A stretch of DNA of 47,081 nt from Bryobacterales bacterium. GTDB lineage: Bacteria; Acidobacteriota; Terriglobia; Bryobacterales; Bryobacteraceae. Shown here piece by piece: positions 1 through 8,215 of this stretch. A model generated the notes under the pieces. It saw only the letters and a program-made list of their open reading frames with translations. It was not told where the DNA came from and did not search any database. Numbering within the stretch: position 1 is the first letter of the stretch; the number at the start of each line of letters is the position of its first letter. The DNA is taken from assembly GCA_003163855.1 (NCBI GenBank), contig PLRJ01000227.1:12805-59885 (forward strand), read 5' to 3'. The position numbers and the translations under genes are program-made.

Positions 1-147
1 GGCCTGGTAGTTGCCAATGCCATGGGACTGCTGTTGCGCGAATGGAAAACCGCGCCTAAATCCGCCGTTACCAGGATGCAGTTGGGCCTGGCTGTGCTGA
101 TAGTGGCCATTCTGCTATGCGCCGCGTCTACCAGGATGAGCGCATGA
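1..147 (+). CDS. RhaT-like sugar/proton symporter, C-terminal end (partial)
   Basis: The reading frame is open from base 1 to a TGA at 145-147 and gives 48 residues. They contain a segment GLLLREWKTAPKSA followed by a hydrophobic helix (about residues 28-42), which resembles the last loop and last transmembrane helix of the L-rhamnose/proton symporter family (RhaT: a GLLTGEWK-type loop before the final helix). The protein would sit in the inner membrane and import a sugar. Its stop overlaps the ATG of the NanE-NanK fusion (ATGA at 144-147), so the two are probably translationally coupled. That context suggests a substrate such as N-acetylmannosamine rather than rhamnose; this is inference. 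Only the tail is visible, so the family call is moderate. Confidence 0.6.
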   Translation, partial: GLVVANAMGLLLREWKTAPKSAVTRMQLGLAVLIVAILLCAASTRMSA

Positions 148-1697
148 TGCCGATACAGGGCGGTTTAATTGTCTCCTGCCAGGCAGATCCCGCTGACGCC
201 TTTTACGGCCTGATGGATCGTTTCGCGCGGGCTGCTTTGGCAGGCGGCGCCAAAGGCATCCGCGCTAACGGACCAGACGACATACGCGCTATTCGAAATG
301 CGGTTGAACTTCCCATCATAGGGATTCAAAAGAGTATCCACGATGACGGCAACATCCTAATTACACCATCGTTTGAATCGGCGCAGGCGCTGGCGTATGC
401 CGGAGCAACTGCGATAGCGCTTGATTGCACGCGCCGCGGCCAGGAGTCAGGAGCATTCGAACGCCTCCGCCGCATTAAAACAGAACTAAAACTTCCCGTT
501 ATGGCGGATATCGCCACCATTGAGGAAGCAACGGCAGCCTTCGAGGCCGGTGCCGATTTCGTTCTTTCCACCATGCGAGGCTATACCGCCGACACGTACC
601 AGGTATCGCACTTTGATCCGCGCTTTATTGAGCAACTGGTGCACGCATTGGGCGTCCCGGTGATAGCCGAGGGACGCGTTGATACTCCCGACCTCGCGCG
701 CCAAGCCATGGAAGCGGGCGCTTTTGCGGTCGTTGTAGGAAGCACTATCACCCGGCCACATCTGGTAACTCGCTTATTCGCGGATGCGGTCAAAACAAGC
801 CAGGAGTTCGTGCTTGGCATCGATTTAGGCGGCACCAATACAAAATACGGCCTGGTAACAACCAGCGGTGAAATGATTTGGCACGATACCGCAACTACGC
901 CGGCCCAGAGCGGCCGAGCAGGTCTGCTGCATCATCTTGAACGCATTGCACAGGCTGGCGTGGCGCGAGCGGCGGAAGCGAAACAGCCTGTTGCCTCCAT
1001 TGGCATTGCCACTGCCGGATGGGTAGATCCCGGGACCGGTCGCGTGGTGTACGCCACCGAGAATCTGCCCGGCTGGACCGGGACTCGCATTGCGGAAACG
1101 ATAAGCGCAACCACATCACTGCCCGTGTTTGTAGAGAACGACGCGAACGCAATGGCCATTGGGGAAAAGCGTTTCGGTGTAGCGCGCCATTTCGACAATT
1201 TTGTCTGCATCACGCTGGGTACCGGTGTTGGCGGCGGGTGCTATGTTGGCGGCCGCCTAAACCATGGCGGCCACTTTTTCGCCAACGCCTTCGGTCATAT
1301 GGTCATTCAACCTGGCGGAAGGGCGTGTTCATGCGGACAATCCGGATGCCTGGAAGCGTACACAAATGCAGCCGCCTTGCTGGATTACGCAAACGGGAGC
1401 TATGCAAATACGCAACTGCTGATAAAAGCCGCGGAGGAAGGCGAGCCAGTCGCCACTGGCGCGCTGGCGGAATATTCTTCGCACTTAGCCGCGGGCTGCG
1501 GTTTGCTGGTTCAGTTGCTTGACCCTGAAGCGCTGATCTTCGCTGGAGGATTGGCGCAAAATAACCCGATGCTCTTGACACTTCTTGAGAACGAGCTTGC
1601 GGGCAGAGTGCCGGTATGGCGGGAACGCAAGTTGAAGCTCCTAATGTCGGGGTTGGGATATCACGCCGGTGTTTTCGGCGCAGCGGCGCTATCGTAA
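144..1697 (+). CDS. Bifunctional NanE-NanK fusion: ManNAc-6-P 2-epimerase + ROK family ManNAc kinase
   Basis: The 517-residue protein joins two steps of N-acetylmannosamine use. Residues 1-220 form a TIM-barrel ManNAc-6-phosphate 2-epimerase (to GlcNAc-6-P); the expected catalytic Lys (IIGIQK, ~63) and Glu (IAEGRVDTP, ~176) are present. Residues 223-517 form a ROK kinase with the ATP motif LGIDLGGTNTKYG, the catalytic Asp in ENDANA (~333), LGTGVGGG, and zinc ligands in GH plus CSCGQSGC (~395-402). The substrate-contacting Glu of the usual GEIGH motif is Ala here (ANAFGH, ~382), which is odd for an active sugar kinase. I chose the ATG at 144 (or the adjacent one at 147) over codon 117, because it follows AGGATGAG and overlaps the upstream stop. 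The usual cellular role is cytoplasmic sialic acid or ManNAc catabolism. No NanA lyase is visible in the window. Confidence 0.88.
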   Translation: MMPIQGGLIVSCQADPADAFYGLMDRFARAALAGGAKGIRANGPDDIRAIRNAVELPIIGIQKSIHDDGNILITPSFESAQALAYAGATAIALDCTRRGQESGAFERLRRIKTELKLPVMADIATIEEATAAFEAGADFVLSTMRGYTADTYQVSHFDPRFIEQLVHALGVPVIAEGRVDTPDLARQAMEAGAFAVVVGSTITRPHLVTRLFADAVKTSQEFVLGIDLGGTNTKYGLVTTSGEMIWHDTATTPAQSGRAGLLHHLERIAQAGVARAAEAKQPVASIGIATAGWVDPGTGRVVYATENLPGWTGTRIAETISATTSLPVFVENDANAMAIGEKRFGVARHFDNFVCITLGTGVGGGCYVGGRLNHGGHFFANAFGHMVIQPGGRACSCGQSGCLEAYTNAAALLDYANGSYANTQLLIKAAEEGEPVATGALAEYSSHLAAGCGLLVQLLDPEALIFAGGLAQNNPMLLTLLENELAGRVPVWRERKLKLLMSGLGYHAGVFGAAALS

Positions 1698-2020
1698 TGT
1701 CCGGCGGATAACCCAGTTTCTCCGCAGCCGATGCCATCTTCAACAACCATGATGGAGAACCTATGGATTTCAGCTTGCCGAACCGACAACCCTCTGCCGG
1801 TTCTACAGGGATCACCTCGCGTCTTTGTCGCTTTGCGTGGGCTGGCCAAGAACATGTAAACCATAATCGGCATCGAGAAAGCTCGCATGCTTTTAAGAGG
1901 CTCGGCTGGTAAGCTGTTCGCCTTCAACTCAAGAGTGATGGCGATGTTAGATCAATAATTTAGCGAGAAGCGCAGTATGCGCGGCAAGAATGCTTTGCCC
2001 ATCATCAATGAAAGAAGATT
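1698..2020. other. Intergenic stretch without a supported gene
   Basis: These 323 bases lie between the NanE-NanK fusion and the 3' end of tRNA-Asn. Open frames here (for example on the minus strand running into the preceding gene) have no start, ribosome site or family signature that I recognise. A short palindrome GCGCA-GTA-TGCGC lies at 1970-1982, downstream of the minus-strand tRNA, but no T-run follows it. A decayed gene is possible but cannot be shown. Confidence 0.5.
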
Positions 2021-2095
<75 letters not shown>

Positions 2096-2222
2096 GCATG
2101 GTTGCTCCTCGTTACACGCTCGTAATTGCGCAAGTCCGTGCAAAGTGGGCCTCCACCATTAAACCACAGTGAGTTCTGACCTTCAATCGCTTCTCGCAAC
2201 CAGGTGCTACGCTGAGTCTTTC

Positions 2223-4883
2223 ATGCAACTTGAGAAGGTTTATGAGCCCCAGCGCTTCGAACCGCACTGGGCTCAGTGGTGGATTGATTCGGGCATTTAT
2301 CGCGCCGATGTCGAAAAGGCCAAACACGGGCGCGTTTTTTCGATAGTCATTCCGCCACCGAATGTAACGGGCCAGCTGCACATTGGCCACATGTTCGAAC
2401 ACACCATGATGGATGTGGCTGTTCGCTGGCATCGAATGAAAGGCGAAGTTACGTTGTGGCTGCCGGGAACGGATCATGCCGGTATCTCCACGCAAATGGT
2501 GGTGGAACGGAAACTCGCTTCCGAAAACCTAACTCGGCGTGGCTTAGGGCGCGAGGCTTTTGAACGGCGCGTGTGGCAGTGGAAGGAAGAATATGGAAAC
2601 CGTATCGTGGCCCAGATTCGGCGAGAGGGTGCCAGTGTTGACTGGTCGCGCGAACGTTTTACGCTCGACGCTGGCTTGTCGCGGGCGGTACGCGAAAACT
2701 TCGTTCACCTCTGGAACAAAGGGCTCATGTACCGGGGTGAGTACATGGTCAACTGGTGCCCGGATTGCCAGACAGCAATTTCGGATCTGGAAACAGTTCA
2801 CGAGGCCGTTGAGGGCCATCTTTGGTACATCCGCTATAAGATTCTAGACAGCGACGAAACGGTGACCGTTGCCACCACACGGCCTGAAACCATGTTGGGC
2901 GATACGGCACTGGTTGTGAATCCGGACGACCCCCGCTACATACATCTGCAAGGGAAGACTGCCATTCTGCCGATTGTGGGTCGCGAGATCCCGATACTGG
3001 CCGATGCCATGGTGGACCCAAAGTTCGGCACCGGCGTGGTCAAGGTAACTCCCGCCCACGACCCTAATGACTTTGAAGCGGGAAAGCGCCTGAAACTGCC
3101 CTCTATAAAGGTTATTGGCGAGGACGCGCGCATGACCGCTGCGGCAGGCGAGTATGCAGGCTTGGATCGCTTTCAAGCGCGAAAGCGAATTCTTGCTGCA
3201 CTTGAATTGTCTGGCGAGTTGGTGAAGATTGAGCCTTACACGCTGAACCTGAGCAAATGCGAACGCAGCCGGACCATCATTGAGCCGCTGGTTTCCACGC
3301 AGTGGTTTGTTCACATGAAGCCGCTGGCGCAGAAAGCCATGGAGGCGGTTCGTGATGGGCGTACCCGGTTTGTGCCCGACGATCGTGAAATTCTTTTCTT
3401 CCAGTGGATGGAAAATATTCGCGATTGGTGTATTTCACGCCAGCTTTGGTGGGGACACCGGATACCCGCCTGGTATTGCAAAAACTGCGGCAAGATGACC
3501 GTGGCGCTGGAGACGCCGGCCACGTGTCCGTACTGTCACTCGACCGAACTCGAGCAGGATCCGGATGTGCTGGATACCTGGTTCAGTTCTGGTTTGTGGC
3601 CGTTTTCCACGTTGGGCTGGCCGGATAAAACAGACGATCTGGCTGCGTTTTATCCAACCTCGCTGATGATTACCGGCTTCGATATCTTGTTCTTCTGGGT
3701 TTCCCGCATGATGATGCTGGGAATTGAGCTTACCGGCGATGTGCCGTTTCGCGAGATCCACATTCATGGCCTGGTGCGTGATGCCGACAAGCAAAAGATG
3801 TCGAAGACCAAAGGCAATGTGATCGATCCGCTGGTAGTGATGGATCGCTTCGGTACCGATGCCGTCCGTATTTCTCTCTTGTTGTCCGCCGCGGCCGGCT
3901 CTGATATTGCGCTCAAAGAAGACCGCATGGAAGCGGGGCGCGGGTTTGCCAATAAGCTTTGGAATGCGTCGCGCTGGCTCTTCATGAACATGGAGCGATC
4001 GGCAATATCGTCCTGGACGCCGTCTGATGAAGCGCTGGATTTAAGTGCCATCGAAGACGCCTGGATTTTCGCGTCACTCGATCGAACCATTGGCGTTGTC
4101 AACCGGGCTTTGGGGCTGCACCGGTATCATGAGGCCGCGCAGGCGCTTTGGGATTTTGCCTGGCATGAGTTTTGCGACTGGTACCTGGAAGTGAAGAAGC
4201 TTCGCTTTCAAGAAGGTTCGGGTTTAGATTCGCACTGGCGGAACACGTTGACGGTCTACGAGACTATGCTGCGCCTGCTGCACCCTTTCATGCCGTTCGT
4301 CACGGAAGAACTTTGGCAGCGGCTGATTCATGGATCGAGCGTAGCAACGAACCAGGCCGCTTCCATTTCCCTCGCAAATTTTCCCGCTGCACAAGAGACC
4401 GGCGTCCCGCGCGAGCGCGTAGAGTCGTTTATACTGCTGCAGCAGGTGGTTAAGGCGGCACGCGAACTCCGTGCCGATAATAAGATTGACCCAAAGGCCA
4501 AGATTGACGCTACGCTTTATCTCCACAAGGCTTTATTTACACCGCAGGATCTGGCCGCGATCTGCGTTCTTGAGAAGTTGAATCTGCAGCAACAGCAGGG
4601 TGCGGTTCGCGAATCCCTGGGATTGATTCGATCGACACCCGACTTCGATCTGCAATTGCATGTTGCCGCCCCCGCGACTCAAGACGGGGCTCTGACTCCG
4701 GAATCGAGGCTTCGCATTGAAAAAGAGAATGAGAAGCTGGAACGCAACATTGCGAATTCCGAGCGCCAGTTGAACGATCCGGTCTTCCTTGGAAAAGCGC
4801 CAGAAAAAGTTATCGTCGGCATCCGAGCAAAGCTGGACGAATACCGGGAACAACTGGCAAAGAACAGAAAACTGCTTGAGTAA
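2223..4883 (+). CDS. valS: Valyl-tRNA synthetase (ValRS)
   Basis: This class I synthetase charges tRNA-Val in the cytoplasm. From ATG 2223 it has 886 residues, normal for the family. It shows the HIGH motif in PPPNVTGQLHIGHM near the N-terminus, the CP1 editing domain, a zinc-type insert with two Cys pairs (WYCKNC and CPYC), DVLDTWFSS, the KMSKS loop as KMSKTKGN, an anticodon-binding region, and a C-terminal coiled coil rich in Glu, Lys and Arg that is typical of ValRS. An in-frame GTG at 2169 would add 18 unconserved residues. ATG 2223 begins the usual MQLEKVYEP-type N-terminus and is preferred, although its ribosome site is weak (AGGTG, 16 nt upstream). It heads a coupled operon: its TAA overlaps the ATG of birA (TAATG). 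Confidence 0.97.
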   Translation: MQLEKVYEPQRFEPHWAQWWIDSGIYRADVEKAKHGRVFSIVIPPPNVTGQLHIGHMFEHTMMDVAVRWHRMKGEVTLWLPGTDHAGISTQMVVERKLASENLTRRGLGREAFERRVWQWKEEYGNRIVAQIRREGASVDWSRERFTLDAGLSRAVRENFVHLWNKGLMYRGEYMVNWCPDCQTAISDLETVHEAVEGHLWYIRYKILDSDETVTVATTRPETMLGDTALVVNPDDPRYIHLQGKTAILPIVGREIPILADAMVDPKFGTGVVKVTPAHDPNDFEAGKRLKLPSIKVIGEDARMTAAAGEYAGLDRFQARKRILAALELSGELVKIEPYTLNLSKCERSRTIIEPLVSTQWFVHMKPLAQKAMEAVRDGRTRFVPDDREILFFQWMENIRDWCISRQLWWGHRIPAWYCKNCGKMTVALETPATCPYCHSTELEQDPDVLDTWFSSGLWPFSTLGWPDKTDDLAAFYPTSLMITGFDILFFWVSRMMMLGIELTGDVPFREIHIHGLVRDADKQKMSKTKGNVIDPLVVMDRFGTDAVRISLLLSAAAGSDIALKEDRMEAGRGFANKLWNASRWLFMNMERSAISSWTPSDEALDLSAIEDAWIFASLDRTIGVVNRALGLHRYHEAAQALWDFAWHEFCDWYLEVKKLRFQEGSGLDSHWRNTLTVYETMLRLLHPFMPFVTEELWQRLIHGSSVATNQAASISLANFPAAQETGVPRERVESFILLQQVVKAARELRADNKIDPKAKIDATLYLHKALFTPQDLAAICVLEKLNLQQQQGAVRESLGLIRSTPDFDLQLHVAAPATQDGALTPESRLRIEKENEKLERNIANSERQLNDPVFLGKAPEKVIVGIRAKLDEYREQLAKNRKLLE

Positions 4884-5641
4884 TGCCTTTCGATATTGAA
4901 GCAGTGCGAGCAAAAGCGCCGGCGCATAAGTTTTATTACTTCGAATCCGTCGGTTCAACCATGGTGGAAGCTGCGCGTTGCGTTGCGTTGGACGATCCTC
5001 ACGGCACCGTTGTCTTAGCTGAAGAGCAGACTGCCGGCATTGGCCGTTTAGGCCGAACCTGGATCTCGGAATCGAGCGTAGGAATTTACGGTTCGGTTTT
5101 GCTGCGGTTGCAGTTGCCGCCCGCACAGCTTCCCATCGCTAGTCTGCTGGTTGGTTTAGCGGTTGCCGAGGCTATAGAAAAGGTAAGTGGTCTTGCTTGC
5201 GATCTGCGCTGGCCCAATGACGTGCTGATTCGCGAGAAGAAAGCATGCGGCATCCTTACGCAGTTGGTTGATTCGTGTGTTATAGCCGGCATTGGACTGA
5301 ACGTCAGTCAAAAAGCTTTCGAAGCAGGATTACGAACGCCTGCTACGTCGCTCCTGCTTGAGAGCGGCGGGATTGTCTATTCGCGTGAGTCGCTTGTTCT
5401 GGCTTTGGTGGAGGCGCTGGATTTGTTCTGCCAAACGCTAGATGAGCAGGGCACGGACGCAATATTACGCGCCTTCGCAGCGCGCTCCAGCTATGTTGCC
5501 GGACGTCGCGTAAGGGTGGAAGAGGGTGACCTGCTGGGTATTACGGCGGGGCTGGATGAGTATGGTTTTCTGCAACTCCGTACGGATGCAGGGGCGTTGA
5601 TGCGGCTATCGGCAGGCGGCATTCGTCCAGTAAACGAATGA
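4883..5641 (+). CDS. birA: Biotin--[acetyl-CoA-carboxylase] ligase (class I, no repressor domain)
   Basis: The 252-residue enzyme activates biotin with ATP and attaches it to the biotin carrier protein of acetyl-CoA carboxylase. The biotinyl-AMP loop appears as AGIGRLGRTW (the GRGRxGR motif). It is followed by the conserved RWPNDV segment with its active-site Lys region (IREKKACGILTQ), GIGLNV and a small C-terminal SH3-like domain. The protein starts directly with the catalytic domain and has no N-terminal helix-turn-helix, so it should not act as the biotin operon repressor. The start ATG overlaps the valS stop by one base, and its own stop overlaps the next gene (ATGA), giving a tight valS-birA-unknown operon. 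Confidence 0.95.
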   Translation: MPFDIEAVRAKAPAHKFYYFESVGSTMVEAARCVALDDPHGTVVLAEEQTAGIGRLGRTWISESSVGIYGSVLLRLQLPPAQLPIASLLVGLAVAEAIEKVSGLACDLRWPNDVLIREKKACGILTQLVDSCVIAGIGLNVSQKAFEAGLRTPATSLLLESGGIVYSRESLVLALVEALDLFCQTLDEQGTDAILRAFAARSSYVAGRRVRVEEGDLLGITAGLDEYGFLQLRTDAGALMRLSAGGIRPVNE

Positions 5642-6327
5642 CAGAAGACGAATCCGATTGGCCTCGCAACTACTTCAATTACTTCACTGAGATCGAGGAG
5701 CATTTCCAGCGAGTCCGCGGTTCAAGTCTGTTTCTGTTGTCGCCGCTTGACTGGGCCATTATTGAGAGCTGGAAAGTGGCTGGCATCCCGCTGGAAGCAG
5801 TCTTGAAGGGAATTGATGACGCGTTCGAGAAATGGCACAGCCGAAAGATCAAACGGCGCCAGGTGAACTCCCTCGCATACTGCTCCCAGGCCGTGTTGGA
5901 GACTGCGCAGCGAATGAGTTCGCGTTCAGCAGCGGCTGCAAGTGTGGACGCGCCGTTTCAAACCGAGGAATTAAGCGCGCACCTGAACCGGGCGGCAGAG
6001 GCTCTGCGAGATCGCCCCGAGATAGCTTTGCATGAAGTTGCGGCATCACTGGAAGGAATGGCGTCTTCGGCAGCGGAACATGCAAAGAACTTAGAGGATC
6101 TGGAGCGCCGTCTGACTGCACTAGAAGACAAAATCGTCGCGATTATTCGAAGCACGCAAACCGACGAGGATCTCTATGAGATTCGAGCGGCGCTCGACCG
6201 GGAGCTGAAACCATACCGTGGAAAGATGTCGGCCGAACAACTGGCTATGCTGGAACGCCGGTATTTGGACACGGCGACTTTGGAGCGAGCCAGTGTGCCC
6301 CGTCTGAGCCTGTTCTACTTGCGTTGA
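5638..6327 (+). CDS. Conserved-looking protein of unknown function in the valS-birA operon
   Basis: This is 229 residues with no signal peptide or membrane segment, so it is probably cytoplasmic. I do not recognise the family with confidence. The N-terminal ~90 residues are helical and contain FLLSPLDWAIIESWKVAGIP and a basic patch RKIKRRQ. The middle is Ala/Glu-rich, and residues ~140-175 look like a coiled coil (EHAKNLEDLERRLTALEDK). The last 40 residues carry many charged and Arg residues. Its ATG overlaps the birA stop (ATGA at 5638-5641), which makes it a real, co-translated gene. The SPLDW-W helix resembles small helical DNA-binding modules only loosely, and no function is assigned. Confidence 0.8.
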   Translation: MTEDESDWPRNYFNYFTEIEEHFQRVRGSSLFLLSPLDWAIIESWKVAGIPLEAVLKGIDDAFEKWHSRKIKRRQVNSLAYCSQAVLETAQRMSSRSAAAASVDAPFQTEELSAHLNRAAEALRDRPEIALHEVAASLEGMASSAAEHAKNLEDLERRLTALEDKIVAIIRSTQTDEDLYEIRAALDRELKPYRGKMSAEQLAMLERRYLDTATLERASVPRLSLFYLR

Positions 6328-6337
6328 GGTTTTTCGA

Positions 6338-6343
6338 TAAAAT
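6338..6343 (+). promoter_or_regulatory. Likely -10 element of a leaderless promoter for the MmcQ/YjbR gene
   Basis: TAAAAT lies exactly 6 nt before the ATG at 6350, which puts the expected transcription start at or next to the A of the start codon. No Shine-Dalgarno sequence fits between them. No clear -35 hexamer is visible at 16-18 bp. Confidence 0.5.
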
Positions 6344-6349
6344 CACGCG

Positions 6350-6709
6350 ATGAGTGATGAATCGGATGAGCAACTTCACCGGCTGCGGCGTCTCTGCTTG
6401 TCGCTGCCCGAAAGTTGGGAGAAGCTATCGCATGGGACGCCTACTTTTTTCGCCGGCAAGCGGGTTTTTGCGATGTTCGATAACAATCACCACAACGCCG
6501 GTCACGTTGGCGTTTGGCTGGCGGCCCATCTGGCAGACCAGCAGATGTTAGTCAATACACAACCGGCTCGATACTATCGTCCGCCGTACGTCGGTTACAA
6601 GGGATGGATAGGCATCGAACTTAGCGAAGCGGATGACGATGTTCTGGCGTTTCACTTGCGGCAGGCATGGGAATTAATCATGCGGCCGCCAATGAAGCGC
6701 TCCTCTTAA
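6350..6709 (+). CDS. MmcQ/YjbR family DNA-binding-fold protein
   Basis: The 119-residue protein matches the MmcQ/YjbR (cyay-like double-wing) family in length and pattern: an N-terminal LCLSLPESWEKLSHGTPTFF segment, the central KRVFAMF strand, a variable loop, and the C-terminal PPYVGYKGWIGIEL plus an amphipathic helix ending the domain. The family is small and cytoplasmic and has no agreed biochemical role; DNA binding is inferred from fold only. It starts 22 bp after the preceding gene behind its own -10-like box, so it may be transcribed separately. Its TAA overlaps the stop of the convergent M20 hydrolase by 4 bp. Confidence 0.88.
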   Translation: MSDESDEQLHRLRRLCLSLPESWEKLSHGTPTFFAGKRVFAMFDNNHHNAGHVGVWLAAHLADQQMLVNTQPARYYRPPYVGYKGWIGIELSEADDDVLAFHLRQAWELIMRPPMKRSS

Positions 6710-8157
6710 TTCTTGCGATAGTCCAATGGAGCTTTCTGATCGGCAGGGATTTGCGACGTATAAGTCTTGCCCTTCATCTGCTTTTCGAAATCGGCCTTGG
6801 CCGCTTCTACCAGCTTCGAATCGGCAAAAAGATCGGATGCGGTCAGCGCCAGCGCCTTCGCAGCAACCAACATGCCGCGCTGGCCGATGCTCATGCCCGC
6901 GCACGCCGTAGCCTGCCAACTGTGGGCCGCAACTCCCGGCACAAACGTCGCCGCTCCGAAGCCAATGGTGGGCACGTTCCAACTAACATCACCAACATCC
7001 GTTGAGGCACTTGGAGCGTTCGGGTCGATAGGCCTTAATGGCAACACCGAAGCGGTGCTATCCAAGTTGCCGGCGTATTCGGGAGGCAGGCTCTTCTGCA
7101 GATTCTGTGCAAAATGCTCTTCTTCCGCCGTGTAATGGTAGCCGCCTACTTCTTCCAGATCTTTCTGTGCGACATGCGCCAGCGCATCGTTCGGAATGAT
7201 ATTGGCGTCGGTGCTGTCAATTTTCGTCTCAAGCGTCGTTTCGGTCATCAGTCCCGCGCCTTGAGCGATTTTCAGGATGCGCTTCCAGATGCCATCGAGC
7301 GTCGTCAATGAAGGGCTGCGCACCATCAACTCCATGGTGGCGGTGTCGGGCACTATATTCACCGCAGCGCCGCCGTTGGTGATGATGTAGTGAATACGAG
7401 TGTTGCTGGGAACGTGCTCACGCAGAAACTCGAGCCCGTTGCCCATCAGCATAATCGCGTCAAGAGCGGAACGGCCGCGGTCGGGGCTGAGCGCGGCATG
7501 GGCGGCAACGCCATGAAAGGTGAACTTGGCTGAAACAACCGCCAGCGCACCCCCATTTGCCACGCTGTTGGCGTTCGACGGGTGCCAGTGCAAAACCACA
7601 TCCACATCTTTAAATAGGCCGGCGCGGATCATATAGATTTTTCCCGAGCCGCCTTCCTCGGCAGGCGTGCCGTAGTAGCGCAGCGTTCCGGCAACGTGAT
7701 TTTTCTCCATATAATCCTTCACCGCGACCACCGCCAGCGCGGCGCCCGATCCAAGCAGATTGTGCCCGCAGCCATGGCCTGGAGCCGACGGCACCACCGG
7801 ACTGCGATCGGGCACGGGAGCTTGCGAGAGCCCGGGCAGGGCATCGAATTCGCCAAGAATCGCGATCAACGGTTTGCCCTGGCCGTACGAAGCGACGAAG
7901 CCGGTTGGTTCATCGGCAACCCCCGATTGAACGGTGAAGCCTGCTGCCTTTAGATCGCGCTGCAACAGAGCCGAGCTTCGGTCTTCGTGATAACCAAGCT
8001 CGGCGTACTGCCATATCTGCTTAGACGTGTCGATATATTCTGCACTGTGCTGATCCACTAGATGTTCCAGTTGCTGATGGGCATTTTCAGCGGCGTGGAG
8101 GTTGCATGCGAAAAAGGCAAAAACACCTGTTACGAGCGAAACGGAAAGAAAGCGCAT
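6706..8157 (-). CDS. Secreted M20-family amidohydrolase (AbgB/PM20D-like)
   Basis: This 483-residue metallohydrolase begins with a clear Sec signal peptide (MRFLSVSLVTGVFAFFACNLHA), so it acts outside the cytoplasm. The M20D/AbgB pattern is present: YAELGYHE, ILGEFDALPGL, metal-binding HGCGHN with the bridging Cys, TPAEEGGSGK, HWHP, and a dimerisation domain containing KFTFHGVAAHAA. Family members cleave amide bonds of N-acyl amino acids or p-aminobenzoyl-glutamate; the exact substrate cannot be read from sequence. The ATG at 8157 has no Shine-Dalgarno and sits 2 nt from an AATAAT box. It diverges from the LarA-like gene across a 58-bp shared intergenic region and converges tail to tail with the MmcQ gene. 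Confidence 0.9.
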   Translation of the reverse strand: MRFLSVSLVTGVFAFFACNLHAAENAHQQLEHLVDQHSAEYIDTSKQIWQYAELGYHEDRSSALLQRDLKAAGFTVQSGVADEPTGFVASYGQGKPLIAILGEFDALPGLSQAPVPDRSPVVPSAPGHGCGHNLLGSGAALAVVAVKDYMEKNHVAGTLRYYGTPAEEGGSGKIYMIRAGLFKDVDVVLHWHPSNANSVANGGALAVVSAKFTFHGVAAHAALSPDRGRSALDAIMLMGNGLEFLREHVPSNTRIHYIITNGGAAVNIVPDTATMELMVRSPSLTTLDGIWKRILKIAQGAGLMTETTLETKIDSTDANIIPNDALAHVAQKDLEEVGGYHYTAEEEHFAQNLQKSLPPEYAGNLDSTASVLPLRPIDPNAPSASTDVGDVSWNVPTIGFGAATFVPGVAAHSWQATACAGMSIGQRGMLVAAKALALTASDLFADSKLVEAAKADFEKQMKGKTYTSQIPADQKAPLDYRKN

Positions 8158-8159
8158 GC

Positions 8160-8209
8160 ATTATTGTGGCGCATTCGCGTCTTGCAATCGATCCCGCCAG
8201 CGATATTCT
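8160..8209. promoter_or_regulatory. Compact divergent promoter region with a palindromic TTGCAA core
   Basis: TTGCAA at 8182-8187 reads the same on both strands. On the plus strand it is followed after 16 bp by TATTCT (8204-8209), which ends 6 nt before the ATG at 8216. On the minus strand it is followed after 16 bp by AATAAT (8165-8160), 2 nt before the ATG at 8157. The plus arrangement fits a leaderless transcript of the LarA-like gene. The minus -10 sits too close to its ATG for a normal start site, so that half is uncertain. Confidence 0.4.
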
Positions 8210-8215
8210 AAAGTG

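Noticed and set aside
1303-1815. 170-codon minus-strand frame over the end of the NanE-NanK gene
   Set aside because: It lies mostly antisense to a clear ROK domain. A small stretch outside the gene looked protein-like, but no family could be named and there is no supported start.
1970-1982. GCGCA-GTA-TGCGC palindrome as tRNA terminator
   Set aside because: The stem is only 5 bp and no T-run follows on the minus strand.
2169-2222. GTG start for valS
   Set aside because: It adds residues without ValRS similarity and has no ribosome site; ATG 2223 matches the family N-terminus.
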